Positions 45,113 to 56,171 of a DNA stretch of 58,961 bases are shown one piece after another. The position numbers and the translations under genes were made by a program. The DNA comes from Darksidea phi (Eukaryota > Ascomycota > Dothideomycetes > Pleosporales > Lentitheciaceae). The notes below the pieces were generated by a model that saw only the letters and a list, made by a program, of their open reading frames with translations, did no database searches and was not told where the DNA came from. How positions within the stretch are numbered: the stretch's first letter is position 1; each line of letters begins with the position of its first letter. The stretch lies in the NCBI GenBank assembly GCA_030770425.1, contig JASJFT010000259.1, positions 1-58,961 of the forward strand, in the 5' to 3' direction.

Positions 45113-45652
45113 ACACTGTTTCCAAATGATGGCACGAAAGCATCCCGGGTGGGTGGCTTAAACGATAGGCTGTGAGGGCGCGTGGCTCCGGCCCTCGTAT
45201 AATCATTGGCTCCGGGTGCACGTTGCCACGGCCCTCCAATAGTCATTGACTGCGTGGCTGCGAGTGAACATGTCCTCGTGCTACCACAGACTCGTTGGCT
45301 GACGTTGAACCTCATGCCAACAAGGACTCGTTGGGTGAGGTTGAACCTGGGCTCTTGCTACCGTATATTCATTGGCTATGAACAAACGTCCTTTATCGCG
45401 GCAGTTGTGCTACTCTTTTCCACGTCCATATCATACATTACAGAGTCCGTTTCTCAAGATCCCCCACCGGACCATTCACGCTCTCACAATTAGAGCTTTC
45501 AGCCTTCCGTCAGTTTTCAAAGCGAAACCATATTCATACATTGCGAAGTCCGCCGCACAATTTCTTGCTAGAACCCTCATCATTCCGACCGTCTATATCA
45601 ATCCGCAAAGCCACTGCATGATCGGAAACCGGCTATAGCTTAAGCGACAAGA
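45113..45652. promoter_or_regulatory. Bidirectional promoter with repeated ATTGG-like boxes
   Basis: A 540-bp gap between two divergent ORFs. Five degenerate units of about 40 bp each carry an ATTGG-like core: attgg 45205-45209, attga 45245-45249, gttgg 45294-45298, gttgg 45330-45334 and attgg 45371-45375. ATTGG is the CCAAT box read on the other strand, bound by the HAP/CBC complex in fungi. Two cores are exact and three are variants. Confidence 0.45.
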
Positions 45653-46951
45653 ATGGATGGGCGTTTTTTCCAGGATGCCCCAGGTGCGGAAGCGGACCTT
45701 ATCGGCGGCGTGATGTTCGACGTGCGGGAATGCATTTTCCATGGGGTTATCCGGAGGGTCGGTCTGAGGCCGTCGGGTATGTTCGGGCTAGGGGTATCGC
45801 CGAACTCTCAAAACTACACGATGCTTGCGGCGTCGGCTAAAGGGAAGTCCAACGAATTCCCAAACGATGACAAACTCTCCAAAAACACGCCCATGCTTAG
45901 CCTCGATACCAAGCTCCAGGCAAGCAAGACAGAATCCGACATCCGGCTCGTAGCCATATGTGGCCGGGGAAGGAGACAAACATACGAAGAGAGCAACACA
46001 AATGGACAAGATGTTCGGGAGCTACTCAAGGAGAAACAAGGAGTAGTACATTGTGGAACGATAGCTTGGGGGGGGGAAGCGATCAAACGCAACAAGAACA
46101 GTGCAAATCTCGCACTCGGGTATCAAGGGATCTGGATCGACGCTCTCTGCATCATTCGGAATGACGGAACAGGCTGGGTAAAGGAAGCCAAGCCCATGGC
46201 GCAACATTACCGAAATGCAGTCTGCACCCTCGGTGGGCTTTCCCTCGGCATTGAGAATTCATGCTTGGCGAACAATTCGCGGCGCTTCGTCATGCACGGT
46301 ACTTGTGACTACCGAGTCCCCAAAGGCTTGGTCACGAATTTAGAATACTTAGCCAGCGGCATGGACTGCGTCAACGTTCAGGAGACATCAGCTGTCAACA
46401 TACAGGGTTCGCCTGCTATAACCATCCAGGATTCAGCGGAAGCAGAAGAAGAATGCGTGGCCGATTCGAATGCTACCTGTTCGACTGCTGTGTCCGAAAA
46501 GACGAACATATTCTCTAACTCAGAGAACGACCCTGCGGCCGGTCCGGAGATCTCACATCACTACGATTTTTCATCGAGCACGTCGCAATCCTGGCAAGAG
46601 GTTCCGCTACGCCGAATGGGCCAAACCTCGCCAGCAAACATCTGTGACATCTATGGATCTTGCAAGCCTGAGCTGCAGGTCATTGAACCGGTGGCTCCCG
46701 GCTTTGAGGATCCTCATCCCAGCGCAAATGGCCGATTCGGTGGTTGTAGTACCCAAGAACTCCCAATCCTCAGCAAGGATACGCCACACTCCGAAGAGAC
46801 CATTCTTCGAGGCCATAAGGGATCTGCTCTCCGTGACTTCATGGAAAATCCCGCTCACCGGTATTGGACGTGGTGTGCGGAGCATCAGAACTGGTGGCAC
46901 GAAGATGAGAAAACGAACGCCAGGATCTGGGCACCGCTTGACTTCGACTAA
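45653..46951 (+). CDS. HET-domain-like protein, degenerate or partial
   Basis: Uninterrupted 432-codon frame. Residues about 157-195 ('YQGIWIDALCIIRNDGTGWV' then 'KEAKPMAQHYRNAVCTLGG') align with the heart of the fungal heterokaryon-incompatibility HET domain, which usually reads (L/I)W(I/V)DxLCIxQ...W..EA..M...Y..A..T. The expected Gln is replaced by Arg and the HET N-terminal block is not recognisable. The long middle is Ser/Glu-rich. The end ('RYWTWCAEHQNWWHEDEKTN', 'IWAPLDFD') is Trp-rich, may be a separate small motif and appears to be native C-terminus. It may be a diverged allorecognition gene or a fused relic. No introns are needed. Confidence 0.5.
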   Translation: MDGRFFQDAPGAEADLIGGVMFDVRECIFHGVIRRVGLRPSGMFGLGVSPNSQNYTMLAASAKGKSNEFPNDDKLSKNTPMLSLDTKLQASKTESDIRLVAICGRGRRQTYEESNTNGQDVRELLKEKQGVVHCGTIAWGGEAIKRNKNSANLALGYQGIWIDALCIIRNDGTGWVKEAKPMAQHYRNAVCTLGGLSLGIENSCLANNSRRFVMHGTCDYRVPKGLVTNLEYLASGMDCVNVQETSAVNIQGSPAITIQDSAEAEEECVADSNATCSTAVSEKTNIFSNSENDPAAGPEISHHYDFSSSTSQSWQEVPLRRMGQTSPANICDIYGSCKPELQVIEPVAPGFEDPHPSANGRFGGCSTQELPILSKDTPHSEETILRGHKGSALRDFMENPAHRYWTWCAEHQNWWHEDEKTNARIWAPLDFD

Positions 46952-47805
46952 AGGGTGGAATCCGCAGTGATTCTCATGGCTGGCTTCCACGGCCATGGCT
47001 TAGCTTTGTATGCGTAGCCTATACTAATACAGGCAATAGAGAGCTAAATCAAGTAAGGCTTCTGCAGGTGATGACGATTTTGGAGGTGTGCGCGCGTAGG
47101 GAGGTAGCGAGGGGCAGTCCCGCTGTCAACCAGGGTTAATCAATATCAACGCACAAAATCAGAATCTTGGGTGCAATATACTTACAACCTTATCATCTCT
47201 CTTAATATACTTGATTTTGTACAATATATATCGTTTTCAACATACGCAACCTCAGGAATCAACGGTTTCCACTCACTAAGGTCCCAGAGGACTCCCGCCT
47301 ATTAACGCTACTACCAGTACCACCGCTCCACCCCCCCTCCTCCTGATTGCTCTGAGCTTGGGGAGGGGGGTAAAAAGAGGACGCCCAATCGATCAAGATC
47401 CTTCCCAGAAGCGTGCGAAAATTTAGGGGTTCGTATAGGGGTCCCAGCCTTCTTATCAGCCGGAGTTCTCTTAACCTAAGGACCTTAACGAGGATATCTT
47501 TAAGCTCGACTTAGAGTAAGTACCCTACCTAATAGAGCTCTAGCGTACATATTAAGACTTATAGAGAGTAGTTATAGGAGGCCCTACTAGCTAGTCGCCT
47601 AATTTTAATTATTCCTAGGTTAATTAGAGGAAGCTTCGGCTGGGGCTTATAACTCTCTATAGTCTATAAACTTCTTTAAGTCTATAATATAGAAATATAA
47701 GGTACCTTTAAACGAGTATATTAAGGGTAAGAAGACTAAATCCTAGTAGCTCTACTAGTACTACGCGTTTAACTTTAATAGATATAATATTTACTCTATT
47801 AAAAG
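46952..47805. other. Right part of the GH12 insert, AT-rich
   Basis: No gene. It includes a near-palindrome of C and G runs at 47328-47371 ('ccaccccccctcctcc' then 'ggggaggggggt'). From about 47450 it is RIP-like (TpA-rich, stop-filled). The insert ends where GH12 coding resumes at 47806. Confidence 0.45.
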
Positions 47806-48367
47806 CAAGGTCAAGAGCATGCCAACCGTTGCTAAATGGAACTACAACACGACTAATCTTCGGGCCAACGTTGCCTATGATGTCTTCGCGGCATCAGATC
47901 CCAACCACATTAACAGCAGCGGCGATTACGAACTTATGATCTGGTACGTATTCATACTTCATGTACAAATTCGGCGTTCAAATGCTGACGCCACAAGGCT
48001 CAATCAGTACGGGGGTGTTTGGCCTATTACACAATCCGGCTCGCCGATTGCATCGGTTACTATCGCCGGGTACAAGTTTGACCTCTATTTCGGGTACAAT
48101 GGCTCCATGAAGGTGTACAGTTTTGTCACGTCGGGCGGCGCCTACAACAGCTTCACGGCCGACGTCAAGTTGTTTTTTGATTACCTATGAACGAATCAAA
48201 GATAAAAGCTTTCCAACAAGCACTCAAAATCTAACAGGTAAGCGTGTATCTTACAGAGAATTGATTTATCAAAGCCCTTAATAGTTTATCAAATTGGCAC
48301 GGAGGCTTTCACCGGCGGACCCGCGAAATTCTTGGTGTCGGAATTCTCTGCCGACGTCAACATCTAG
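47806..48367 (+). pseudogene. GH12 endoglucanase, 3' fragment
   Basis: Resumes GH12 homology where the 40315-40754 fragment stops: '[20 protein letters not shown]', '[20 protein letters not shown]' and 'YELMIW', carrying the catalytic nucleophile Glu. A good intron (47945-47996, GTACGT...AAG) joins to '[19 protein letters not shown]', then '[12 protein letters not shown]'. A frame change leads to 'NESKIKAFQQALKI', a possible further intron, and 'VYQIGTEAFTGGPAK' with the acid/base Glu, ending at 48365-48367. Both catalytic residues survive here but the gene is cut in two and frame-shifted. Confidence 0.85.
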
Positions 48368-48906
48368 TAGAGCTTTGTGATTATGCATGGGGATACGTGC
48401 AGTTATAGGAAAAAAGACTATATAGTTGGCTTGGTAGACTAGTTATCAGGTTGGCGGCATAGCCTCCGGTGGTTTCTTTTCTTTTATCTCCTCAAATTCT
48501 GTCGATCGTAAGGCGCCTGTAAGCCTCTCTAATCTCTTTGAATCACACGAAGTGTGGCTACTGCAATTGACTCATTTCCTTGTGAAGCTGAAAGACACAT
48601 GAAACCGTGATATCCGCGACGACTTCATTTACTTTATGGAGCACAATGTCTCTTGTCTAAGAGTTGGAATTGATGTTAACAAGAACAGTGCTGATGAAGA
48701 AGACATTAATAATGCTGGTAAGACCACAATTGCTGAGAAGTAAAACGCAAACATGTTGCTTAATAATTTTGAGAGATACTAAGGAGGGGTGATCCAAACT
48801 AAATGGCATCATCAGCTTCTCATGTGGGTTTGCCTAAGAGAGAAGCACTAAGAAGGAAGAGCTTGCACAGAGTATATGTTTTTCGCCGTATACATTTGCG
48901 GTTGGA
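48368..48906. other. Intergenic region
   Basis: Moderately AT-rich with no RIP saturation. A short open stretch near 48610-48740 has no recognised motif. No gene called. Confidence 0.35.
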
Positions 48907-49236
48907 TCAAAAGCCGCCACTAATTGAGGGAAGCGTATTCGCTTGTTGACGTGCCTCTTTAACGACGCAATTCGCCACACAATACGTCTCCTGTAGGATC
49001 ATAAGCATCTTTCTCGCAGCGTCGATCGAAGTTATCCGAGTCAGCGAATGCGAAAGACCGGCAACTGTCGGTACACAAGCGGGCACATCCACGTCATCAA
49101 TACATTCATCCATCTTTACACTCCTGCTCTTGACTAAAGGTGTTAAGATATGTTTCTTCTGTCTGTGCTTTGTGAGCCATTGACAAAGGGAGGAACATCC
49201 AAGTGTCCCGCCAGAAAGCAGTCCCCCAAACGCCAT
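48907..49236 (-). CDS. Possible small hypothetical protein
   Basis: 109-codon open frame from ATG to stop with no recognised domain. It contains a helical-looking C-terminal half ('SIDAARKMLMILQETYCVAN') and a Cys/Ser-rich start. No splice signals or homology support it. It could be a fragment of a decayed gene or a chance frame. Confidence 0.2.
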   Translation of the reverse strand: MAFGGLLSGGTLGCSSLCQWLTKHRQKKHILTPLVKSRSVKMDECIDDVDVPACVPTVAGLSHSLTRITSIDAARKMLMILQETYCVANCVVKEARQQANTLPSISGGF

Positions 49237-49503
49237 AATAACCTTCCCAGATCACGTCATGAAGCAACCGGAGCCTTAACCGCTCTTAGATTGTTACCAT
49301 AAGAGCCTAGTCGGATTTTTGGTCCGTTGATCGCTCTATTCGCCCTTGCAATTCCAGGAGTGTGACCGGTCTGAGATCCGTCCTCTGCCAAAGACGCATC
49401 TGGCTTATCCCGGTACAGTCATAATCCCTAGCTTCATATCGCTGAATACTGTTAGTGCATATCAATAAGTGCTTTCAGCACTCGCGATGCCTTACATGTT
49501 CCC

Positions 49504-50553
49504 CTAATTACATTGACTGGATGTAGGATGACCTTCGATGCGATGTGCTTGCCAGACCTCGCGGCGGTATTCCTCGCTTCCAAGAAGTTCCGCCATAGAA
49601 GCATGAAGTGTTCTCAGAAGGTGCTGTTGCTGGCCAGCAAACTGCTCATCTGGAAGGCGAAGTAATTGTTGGAGACTCATCTTAGCATTCATCATCCATT
49701 GGTCGATACCGCTCTGGAGATGAAGTTGCGCTAAGAACAGAGCCTTGAACTTCAGTCCAGCATAGCCTTCCAGCCCTGCAAATCCCTGAAATAGCTGCTT
49801 CTGGGCCCCAAAGGGTTGAACCTGTGGATCGCCTTGCACGTAATTGTTGAAGTAATGCATTGTCAACAGGGCGCCAAGAGGGATACCATCAGCCGCACCG
49901 GCAGGGTCGATGGTCCAATTTTTACCGCTCATGGAGCAATTGATCCGTAGGACCATTTTCTGGGTTGGCTGGAAACTATCATTGTCGACAGTCTCAAGTC
50001 CTGAGATGACGATTGCGGGTGGTGGATGGCGCATCTGGACCTTGACCTCGTGGACTTCAGAACAAGGGATACCTAGGAAATGTAAACACCATCACCATGG
50101 CGGCTAGGTCAATGTTGAAACTCCACCTTTCAGCATCTGCGCCATAATGTCGTGGAGATAGGCTATGGCATCTTCACTTCTGCCAACGCAGAGGATAGCG
50201 CGCTGGTCTTCGACGTGCTGGAGAAGGTGCGAAGGAAACTTGAACAGAGGCTCGCCGAAGGTATCCAAGTCGCTCGTACTCTTGTATGCGATAACCCTAC
50301 TTCGCATATTGATGACCCTTGTGATGGTCTTATCAAAAGCATGCTCAGAGAATACCTGAAACATCTGCTGGACCATGTCTCCGACGCGGTTTACGAGCTT
50401 CGTGAGCAGGTTCTTGCACACCGCCTTGTGCTCGGACAAATGTTTCTTCTCACACGTGTTGCAACAATATGCTACCATCGTACAGGCGGCACAGCTGAAC
50501 TTGCTGGGTTTGCTGCAAAAGACGCACGGCGGATTCGATTCGAGGAGTTCCAT
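49504..50553 (-). CDS. MYND-type zinc-finger protein
   Basis: Predicted 331 residues in two exons, 50553-50127 and 50072-49504. The 54-nt intron (GTGGAG...CCTAG) removes two in-frame stops and preserves frame. The N-terminal MYND finger is plain: 'CVFCSKPSKFSCAACTMVAY' (CxxC, then CxxC) followed by 'CCNTCEKKHLSEHKAVC', giving the C-C-C-C-C-C-H-C ligand order at about residues 10-46. The C-terminal part contains 'KVQMRHPPPAIVISGLETV', as in other fungal MYND proteins of unknown function, with a Gln/Leu-rich helical end. MYND fingers mediate protein-protein contact. The donor site is weak, so the splice is less sure than the gene. Confidence 0.8.
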
Positions 50554-51834
50554 GAGACCAACGCGAGACTTACGTATAATGAATGATTGCCAAGCTGAGA
50601 GGGTCGCCTCCCAGAGTCCATAGTTGAGTTGGGCAAAGATGTGGAAGGGATAGCAGAATGTACTTACCGTGCTGACCTCTCGAACAGTGAGTAAGGCTTA
50701 CTTCTACCGAAGAAAAATCTCCGTTAGATCAACCGTATGAGATAAAAGTGCAAGTAATCTGAAGCCATAATCCAGCTCATGGAGCTTACTTTGACAGAAC
50801 CGACCCCAGATGGCTGGAACGGTGATTGAGGCTCGACGCGCCCGGGATGGTAGTTGAAGGAATGTAGTATCAATAGCTCGTAGGCCGTTGGGCTGCTATC
50901 GATGATAGTGGGAGAGCTTTGAAGGGTAGAATCCGAAGAGAGGGAATAAGTGGCTAAAGTAGTAGTCCTGAGGACAGGTCATATGCCACCAGCGCACGCG
51001 CTAAAGCAAACGACTACGTAAGCCACAATAAGTAAAGAGTCATGTGAGTGAGAAAAGAGGTGAGCAATTGAGGTCTATTGATCTGAGAGATGACTGCTGA
51101 GCCAATTATGACGATGAACAGTTAATGAGAGACGATTAGGCGAATCTCTGACACGTGGGCTTGCATAGATATATTACCACGTACAACACAGAGCCCGGCA
51201 TATCACGTTAAAAAGCGCGTTGTGAAGTGACTCTTGAAAGGTAGGCCGGCGAGAAAGGTGTTCTCGCCTTGTTCGATGAGCAGTGTTATCGCAGTTAGTC
51301 TTTAGCCAGTTCCCTCCCACTGCGTTTCAGACCTCAACTTCAGGTTTCAATATTTCTTCTCCGAACACCACGTCACATTCACCTATAACAGGCTGCCAAG
51401 TCTGATAGGACGGTGACGATCTCCAGCTGTCTTGGGAGCAGTTGAGGGGCGAGGCCTGCTAGCGGCTTCCTCCCGCTAGATGATGCCTCAAACGTGTCGA
51501 AACGCTGCATTTCGACCTATCGCAAAGCCAGCGTTGTACTCAATTAGTCCTAGCGCAGGATAGTTGCTGCAGCAAGTGGTTCAACGCAGATGGTGCAACA
51601 CTAGAAGTCGATCCCCAATCACTGTTTCATTTGAATGACTCGCCACCCGCACTCCGGATTCATAAACACCCGAAAGTCAACTCCCATTCTGATCATCAAT
51701 AAGTATGAGATAAACACGGGTCCCTCGTTTGCTTCACTGGTAGAATCTCCATATCATGTCCCTGATTGCCGGCTAAGACGTTCGTTTAGCTGCAATAACT
51801 ACGGCGTTCACTCCGGTCTAATTAACTTGCCACC
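50554..51834. other. Intergenic region
   Basis: About 1.28 kb between divergently oriented genes: promoter of the MYND gene (-) on the left and of the membrane protein (+) on the right. An open frame at 51635-51901 overlaps the start of the next gene in another frame and has no support. An upstream exon encoding a signal peptide for that gene could lie here, but I cannot see one. Confidence 0.35.
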
Positions 51835-52998
51835 ATGGATACCATCAGACATGAACACATCCGCGCTTGTGCAGGAGAAAGAATCTCGAGCAAGAAAATA
51901 AAAGACTATCGGTCTATAAGGAGGAGACAAGATGATGAACAAGATGAAGTTAACGACGACGAAAACGACGAAGAGAACGGTGAAAATCAGGTTGGCAAAG
52001 GCAAAGGAAAAGGGAAAGGCCAGGGCAAATTTGGACCACCTGCTCCAACTCCAGGTCTGGCTGGAAATGAACAGGCGCCGTCCCCTTCACCGCCACCGCC
52101 TCCAATTCCAGTAGCGCCTTCTACAGTAACTTCTCCAACAGTCATCTCAACAGCGCTTCCTCCCCCGTCTCCAGAAGCTTCGACAACTACTTCTGTTGTC
52201 ATCAGCACATTGGTCGCAACCGACTCAACTACATCTGTACAGACTTCTTTTATCACTATAACACAATCGACAGTCTTGAAACTGGACAGCATAGTGACAA
52301 CCACGACCTCCGTCAACTCCTTTCCGATCCTTTCCAGCCCGATGGCAAGTGATGTGATCGTATCGTCCGCTTCCACTGAAGTTGTCGCATCGCCAACCAT
52401 TGAACCTCTGCCTCCGCCTGGAGAATCCGATAATTCCAGGCAAGCGATATCCATGGACCCTCCCATTTCTCCGATAGCCAGAAATTTGCTTATAGCGTTG
52501 GGAGTGATGGGTCAGTCCTTCTGAGCTGGTAGTTGGCTTGCCTACATTGACTATTTCCAGGCGCTATATCACTTCTAATAACTGCAGCAATAATTGTAAT
52601 GCAGCGATCAAAGAAGCGATCTTCCCACAGAGTCGCCAGACGGACCGAGTCGAAAGACAATCCGTTACAAGGCCAGAACGAAACGTCTCATGGAGTCATA
52701 ACCGAGATCACAGCCTTGCCACGGGGACAATCTTTCCAGACAGCCAAAAGTCCCACTGGCACGAAAATGGAGACACGAACCGTTAGTAGATTAAATGGCC
52801 AAGTGAGTTTGACCCCAGGTGTATAAGCTTTAGCGCATGAAATGACGATCGACATGACAGGCCACAACTGGGACAACAATGGACCAAAGCGAGACAGCAG
52901 TACCTCTGCACAAAGATGGTAAAACTTTTAGTGATGCCTTGAATTCCTTCATGGAAAAGGCTAGGAATTCTTCGTATAGTTATAAGATTGGACCATAA
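51835..52998 (+). CDS. Single-pass membrane protein with Ser/Thr/Pro-rich ectodomain
   Basis: Predicted 351 residues in three exons: 51835-52510, 52561-52802 and 52861-52998, with introns of 50 and 58 nt. The ATG has a strong CACCATGG context. The order is: basic start, acidic run ('DDEQDEVNDDENDEENGEN'), Gly-Lys repeat ('GKGKGKGKGQGKFG'), Pro/Ser/Thr-rich extracellular-type stretch, one transmembrane helix spanning the first splice ('IALGVMGAISLLITAAIIVM'), then a basic cytosolic tail ('QRSKKRSSHRVARR') and a conserved-looking end ('TFSDALNSFMEKARNSSYSY'). The architecture resembles fungal wall-sensor or other single-pass surface proteins, but no signal peptide is visible, so an upstream exon may be missing. 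Confidence 0.65.
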
Positions 52999-53378
52999 TC
53001 TTGTCACTCCTTTCAAAGCGGCACTCTATATTCTTCTTGTAAATATCTTCTATCGAATCGCCGGGGTCGGCAATGCAGCCGTTCCGAGTCACAACTGAGC
53101 AGCCGGTATTTGTTGATTTTGCGCGCATGAAGCATGGTGCGACATTGCTGTAACAAACCACTTTCATGCCTAATAGCACCCGAAACGTACATCGTTTCGG
53201 CACCCCACCTTCCTTTTACGCTACCGACAACATCCGCTCAACAAAATCATAAGTTCAGCCTCGGGAGTCTAGACCTGCACTATGACTTGCCTGCTGCAGC
53301 AGGTATGCCTGCCTGCGGCCTCCACCAACCCTTGCCTCTCTACCTCACCATTCTATTCACATCATCATCGCTTCGACG
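52999..53378. other. Intergenic region
   Basis: 380 bp of 3' flank and promoter between two plus-strand genes. Nothing else recognised. Confidence 0.4.
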
Positions 53379-55259
53379 ATGGGTTCGCTTTATGAACCTT
53401 CGATCCGGAGTAGCACCTGGTCGCTAAAATCGAACGGGCCTTCGAAGCGCTTCACCACATTAGAGGGATGGCGAGAAATCGGGTCGGGGGTGTATGCGAT
53501 GGGAAACTCCAATATTCGCATGTTCAATATTCGAAATCAGTATGATCCTGAGCACTTACCCGACGATCTGAATCAGGACTTTGACTTCAGGAACTCATTG
53601 GGGGTGTCATCGGTGAAGAGTAAGCAGTCTGTCGTGGAGTATCGGAGGTCGTCCGAGGGGACAATAGGGAAGGCGATTGGATCGGTGCGGGATAACAAGT
53701 CCAGCGTGTTGCATACTCATACTGGGGAGATTTGGAACGTTTTTTCGAGAAAAGAAAAATGGACGTTAGTTGCCATTGTTGGGATGGCGGGCATATTTCC
53801 GGCATTAACGTTCAATATTTACCTACCTGCGCTGGCGCGCATAGCCACGGTATGCCATCGCATCATCTATTATTTGTCCATGACCTAACAGAAATAGGAT
53901 CTCAACATCAGCCTCGAGGCTGTTCATCTCACCATCGCATCCTACCTCATCGTCCAAGGCGTCATGCCAGTTTTCTTAGGACCACTCGCCGACACCCTCG
54001 GTCGTCGATCCATCTATATCTACTCCTTCCTACTCTACGTAGTCTCTAGTGTAGTCCTCAGTTTCTCGCCGAACTTCGCTGTCCTACTGATCTTTCGAGG
54101 TCTCCAAGCCGCCGGCATCGCATCGGTCGTGTCAATCGGATGCGCCGTCATACAAGACATAACGCCACCATCGGAACGCGACAGCTTCTATAGCTTCTAC
54201 CAAGGAGTTCGGAACACGGCTGCCTTAGTAGCACCAATCTTGGGCGGCCTAACATCCAATTGGGCAAACTTCAGGTGCTTGTTCATCGTCCTCTTTGCGC
54301 TCTCGTTCATTACTCTCGCTGCGATCTTTCTCTATCTTCCGGAAACATTGAGAAGTATAGCAGGTGATGGCACACTTCCTCTAATTGGTATTCACCAACC
54401 CCTCATTTGGCGCTTTGGGATCTTCGGTCGACCAGCTCATCTGGATGAACACGCAGTGCCACGACCACGACCCAAGTTTGATCCCAACAAATTCATCGAA
54501 CCGTTCCGACTACTCAGAGAAATGGATATTGTCCTAAGCCTAGCCTTCAGCAGCACCATCTTTGCCATTTGGATGATGATTACTGTTAGCACAACGGGGC
54601 TCTTCCAATTGGCTTTTCACTCCAAAGAATCCCTCCTGGGCCTTGCCTTCGTGCCAAACGCTATGGGAACAATTGTCGGCTCCACACTGATTGGCAACCT
54701 TCTGAACCAAGACTTCCACGACGCTTGCGCTGTCTACCGCGAGACACACTCACTTTCCCAATCAGTCACCATATCACGGCACTCCCTACCTGCAGACTTT
54801 CCTATCGAACACATCCGGCTTATTCGTCTTCCCAGCCTAGTAATAATTTTCACCGTTTCCCTCTCGATCTACGGCTTCACGCTCTACTACCCGTCGTTAA
54901 CCTCCCGCGGCGGCTGGATTGCAGTCCCGCTACTTCTCCAGTTTCTGATTGCGGCAATGGCGCATGCAATTTGTGGTGTGCATCAAACGCTGATTTCGGA
55001 CCTGTGGCCTTGGAATGGTGCGGCGGCGACAACAATTAGTAACTTGGTGAAGAGTTTGTTCGCAGGTGTTGGGGTAGCAATCGTGCAGAAGATGCTGGGG
55101 GAAGTTGAGGTTGGTCCAACGTTTTTGGCATTAGGAGTGGTGGTCATGCTGCTAGTCCCTCTGCCGACCGTGCATTGGTACTGGGGATGTGGGTGGAGAC
55201 AATTAAGGGATATAAGGCTCCCACATACACCCGCATCTGACCAAACCGTAAAAGTTTGA
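53379..55259 (+). CDS. MFS transporter, DHA1 QDR/AQR type
   Basis: Predicted 610 residues in two exons, 53379-53849 and 53898-55259, with a 48-nt intron (GTATGC...CTAACA...ATAG). An unusually long polar N-terminus of about 130 residues precedes helix 1 ('LVAIVGMAGIFPALTFNIYL'). Family marks: 'DLNISLEAVHLTIASYLIVQ', motif A 'GPLADTLGRRSIYIYS', 'IFRGLQAAGIASVVSIGCAV', 'ITPPSERDSFYSFYQGVRNT' and motif C-like 'ALVAPILGGLTSNW'. A large central loop holds 'RPRPKFDPNKFIEPFRLL'. It exports small molecules, weak acids or drugs by family and may affect polyamine or potassium balance. Confidence 0.9.
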
Positions 55260-55617
55260 ACTCAATAAATAAGGCCTAATTCAACGAACTTCAACCTCAA
55301 GTACACCTTGACTGCTCGATCTCTCCCAACCAGACGCAAAACGCCTCTTGCCAAAAGCGTATAGCTCATCACGGCCCGCACGATTTATCCCACCCTCACC
55401 GTTCAGCGCGCGCCTTAACACGAGACCACCCCAGGCTTTAACCCAAACCGGTGTAGACACTCATCTACCCAATCCTCACACTGTACCTGACTAGGCTAGT
55501 CAATCACTAGCGCAGCATTCGACACTTCCTAAAGCCGCAGGTTGGCAACTCAACTACACCAGGACCCTTATGTTTGAGCGGACCCCACATCGTGAACATG
55601 ACGGCCGAATTAAAATA
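55260..55617. other. Convergent intergenic region
   Basis: 358 bp between the transporter stop and the stop of the small minus-strand gene. No feature recognised. Confidence 0.4.
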
Positions 55618-56171
55618 TTAGTCAAACTCTTGCGACAACTGGTACTCGGACATCTCCAATAGTGAAACCAAAGCACCGGCCGAGGCGTCGGCGCGGGCTT
55701 GATACTCCAACATACACGCCCAAGCCTGGAGATAGTTAGTAACCCTATTTTTTAGAATATGAAGACTTACACGGTCCCGCAACGCCATATTCTTTGCACT
55801 GAAGCATGCCGAGACTAGTCGCTTATTCATTGACGTTATTCGCTCCTTCATGATTGCCCAATGTTCATCTCGGGGATTTCTACGAACTCCACGTAGCGCC
55901 TGATGAGTAGCGAGTTGACCTCGAGGTGAGTGAAAAAGATAGGCGCGACGAGAGCCCGCCATAGAGCCGCCTTGTCCAAGGAAGTATTACGGGATTCGTC
56001 TTGGTCAGCTGCTGTAATGAGGGCATCACCGTCTCTCATTGCATTTCTGTAGCGGTTGGTGTTACCAGTGGTGTATCCAAGGATAGTTGAGCCGATCTTG
56101 TCAACTTGTTGTACATCGTTATTCGAGAGCGGCGGCAGGGCCCGTCGCAGAGTTGGTGCCGGTGCACTCAT
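55618..56171 (-). CDS. Small hypothetical protein, helical
   Basis: A 152-residue model fits in three exons: 56171-55950, 55899-55771 and 55725-55618. The second intron is textbook (GTAAGT...TACTAAC...CCAG, 45 nt). The first (50 nt) has a poor GTCGCG donor but an ATCAG end and keeps frame; the alternative is a one-base frameshift near 55890, making this a pseudogene. The product starts 'MSAPAPTLRRALPPLSNNDV', is mostly helical and ends 'LEMSEYQLSQEFD'. No domain recognised. Confidence 0.45.

Noticed and set aside
51987..52466. 159-codon minus-strand frame, Gly/Val-rich
   Set aside because: Antisense of the Ser/Thr/Pro-rich stretch of the membrane protein; its composition is explained by that.
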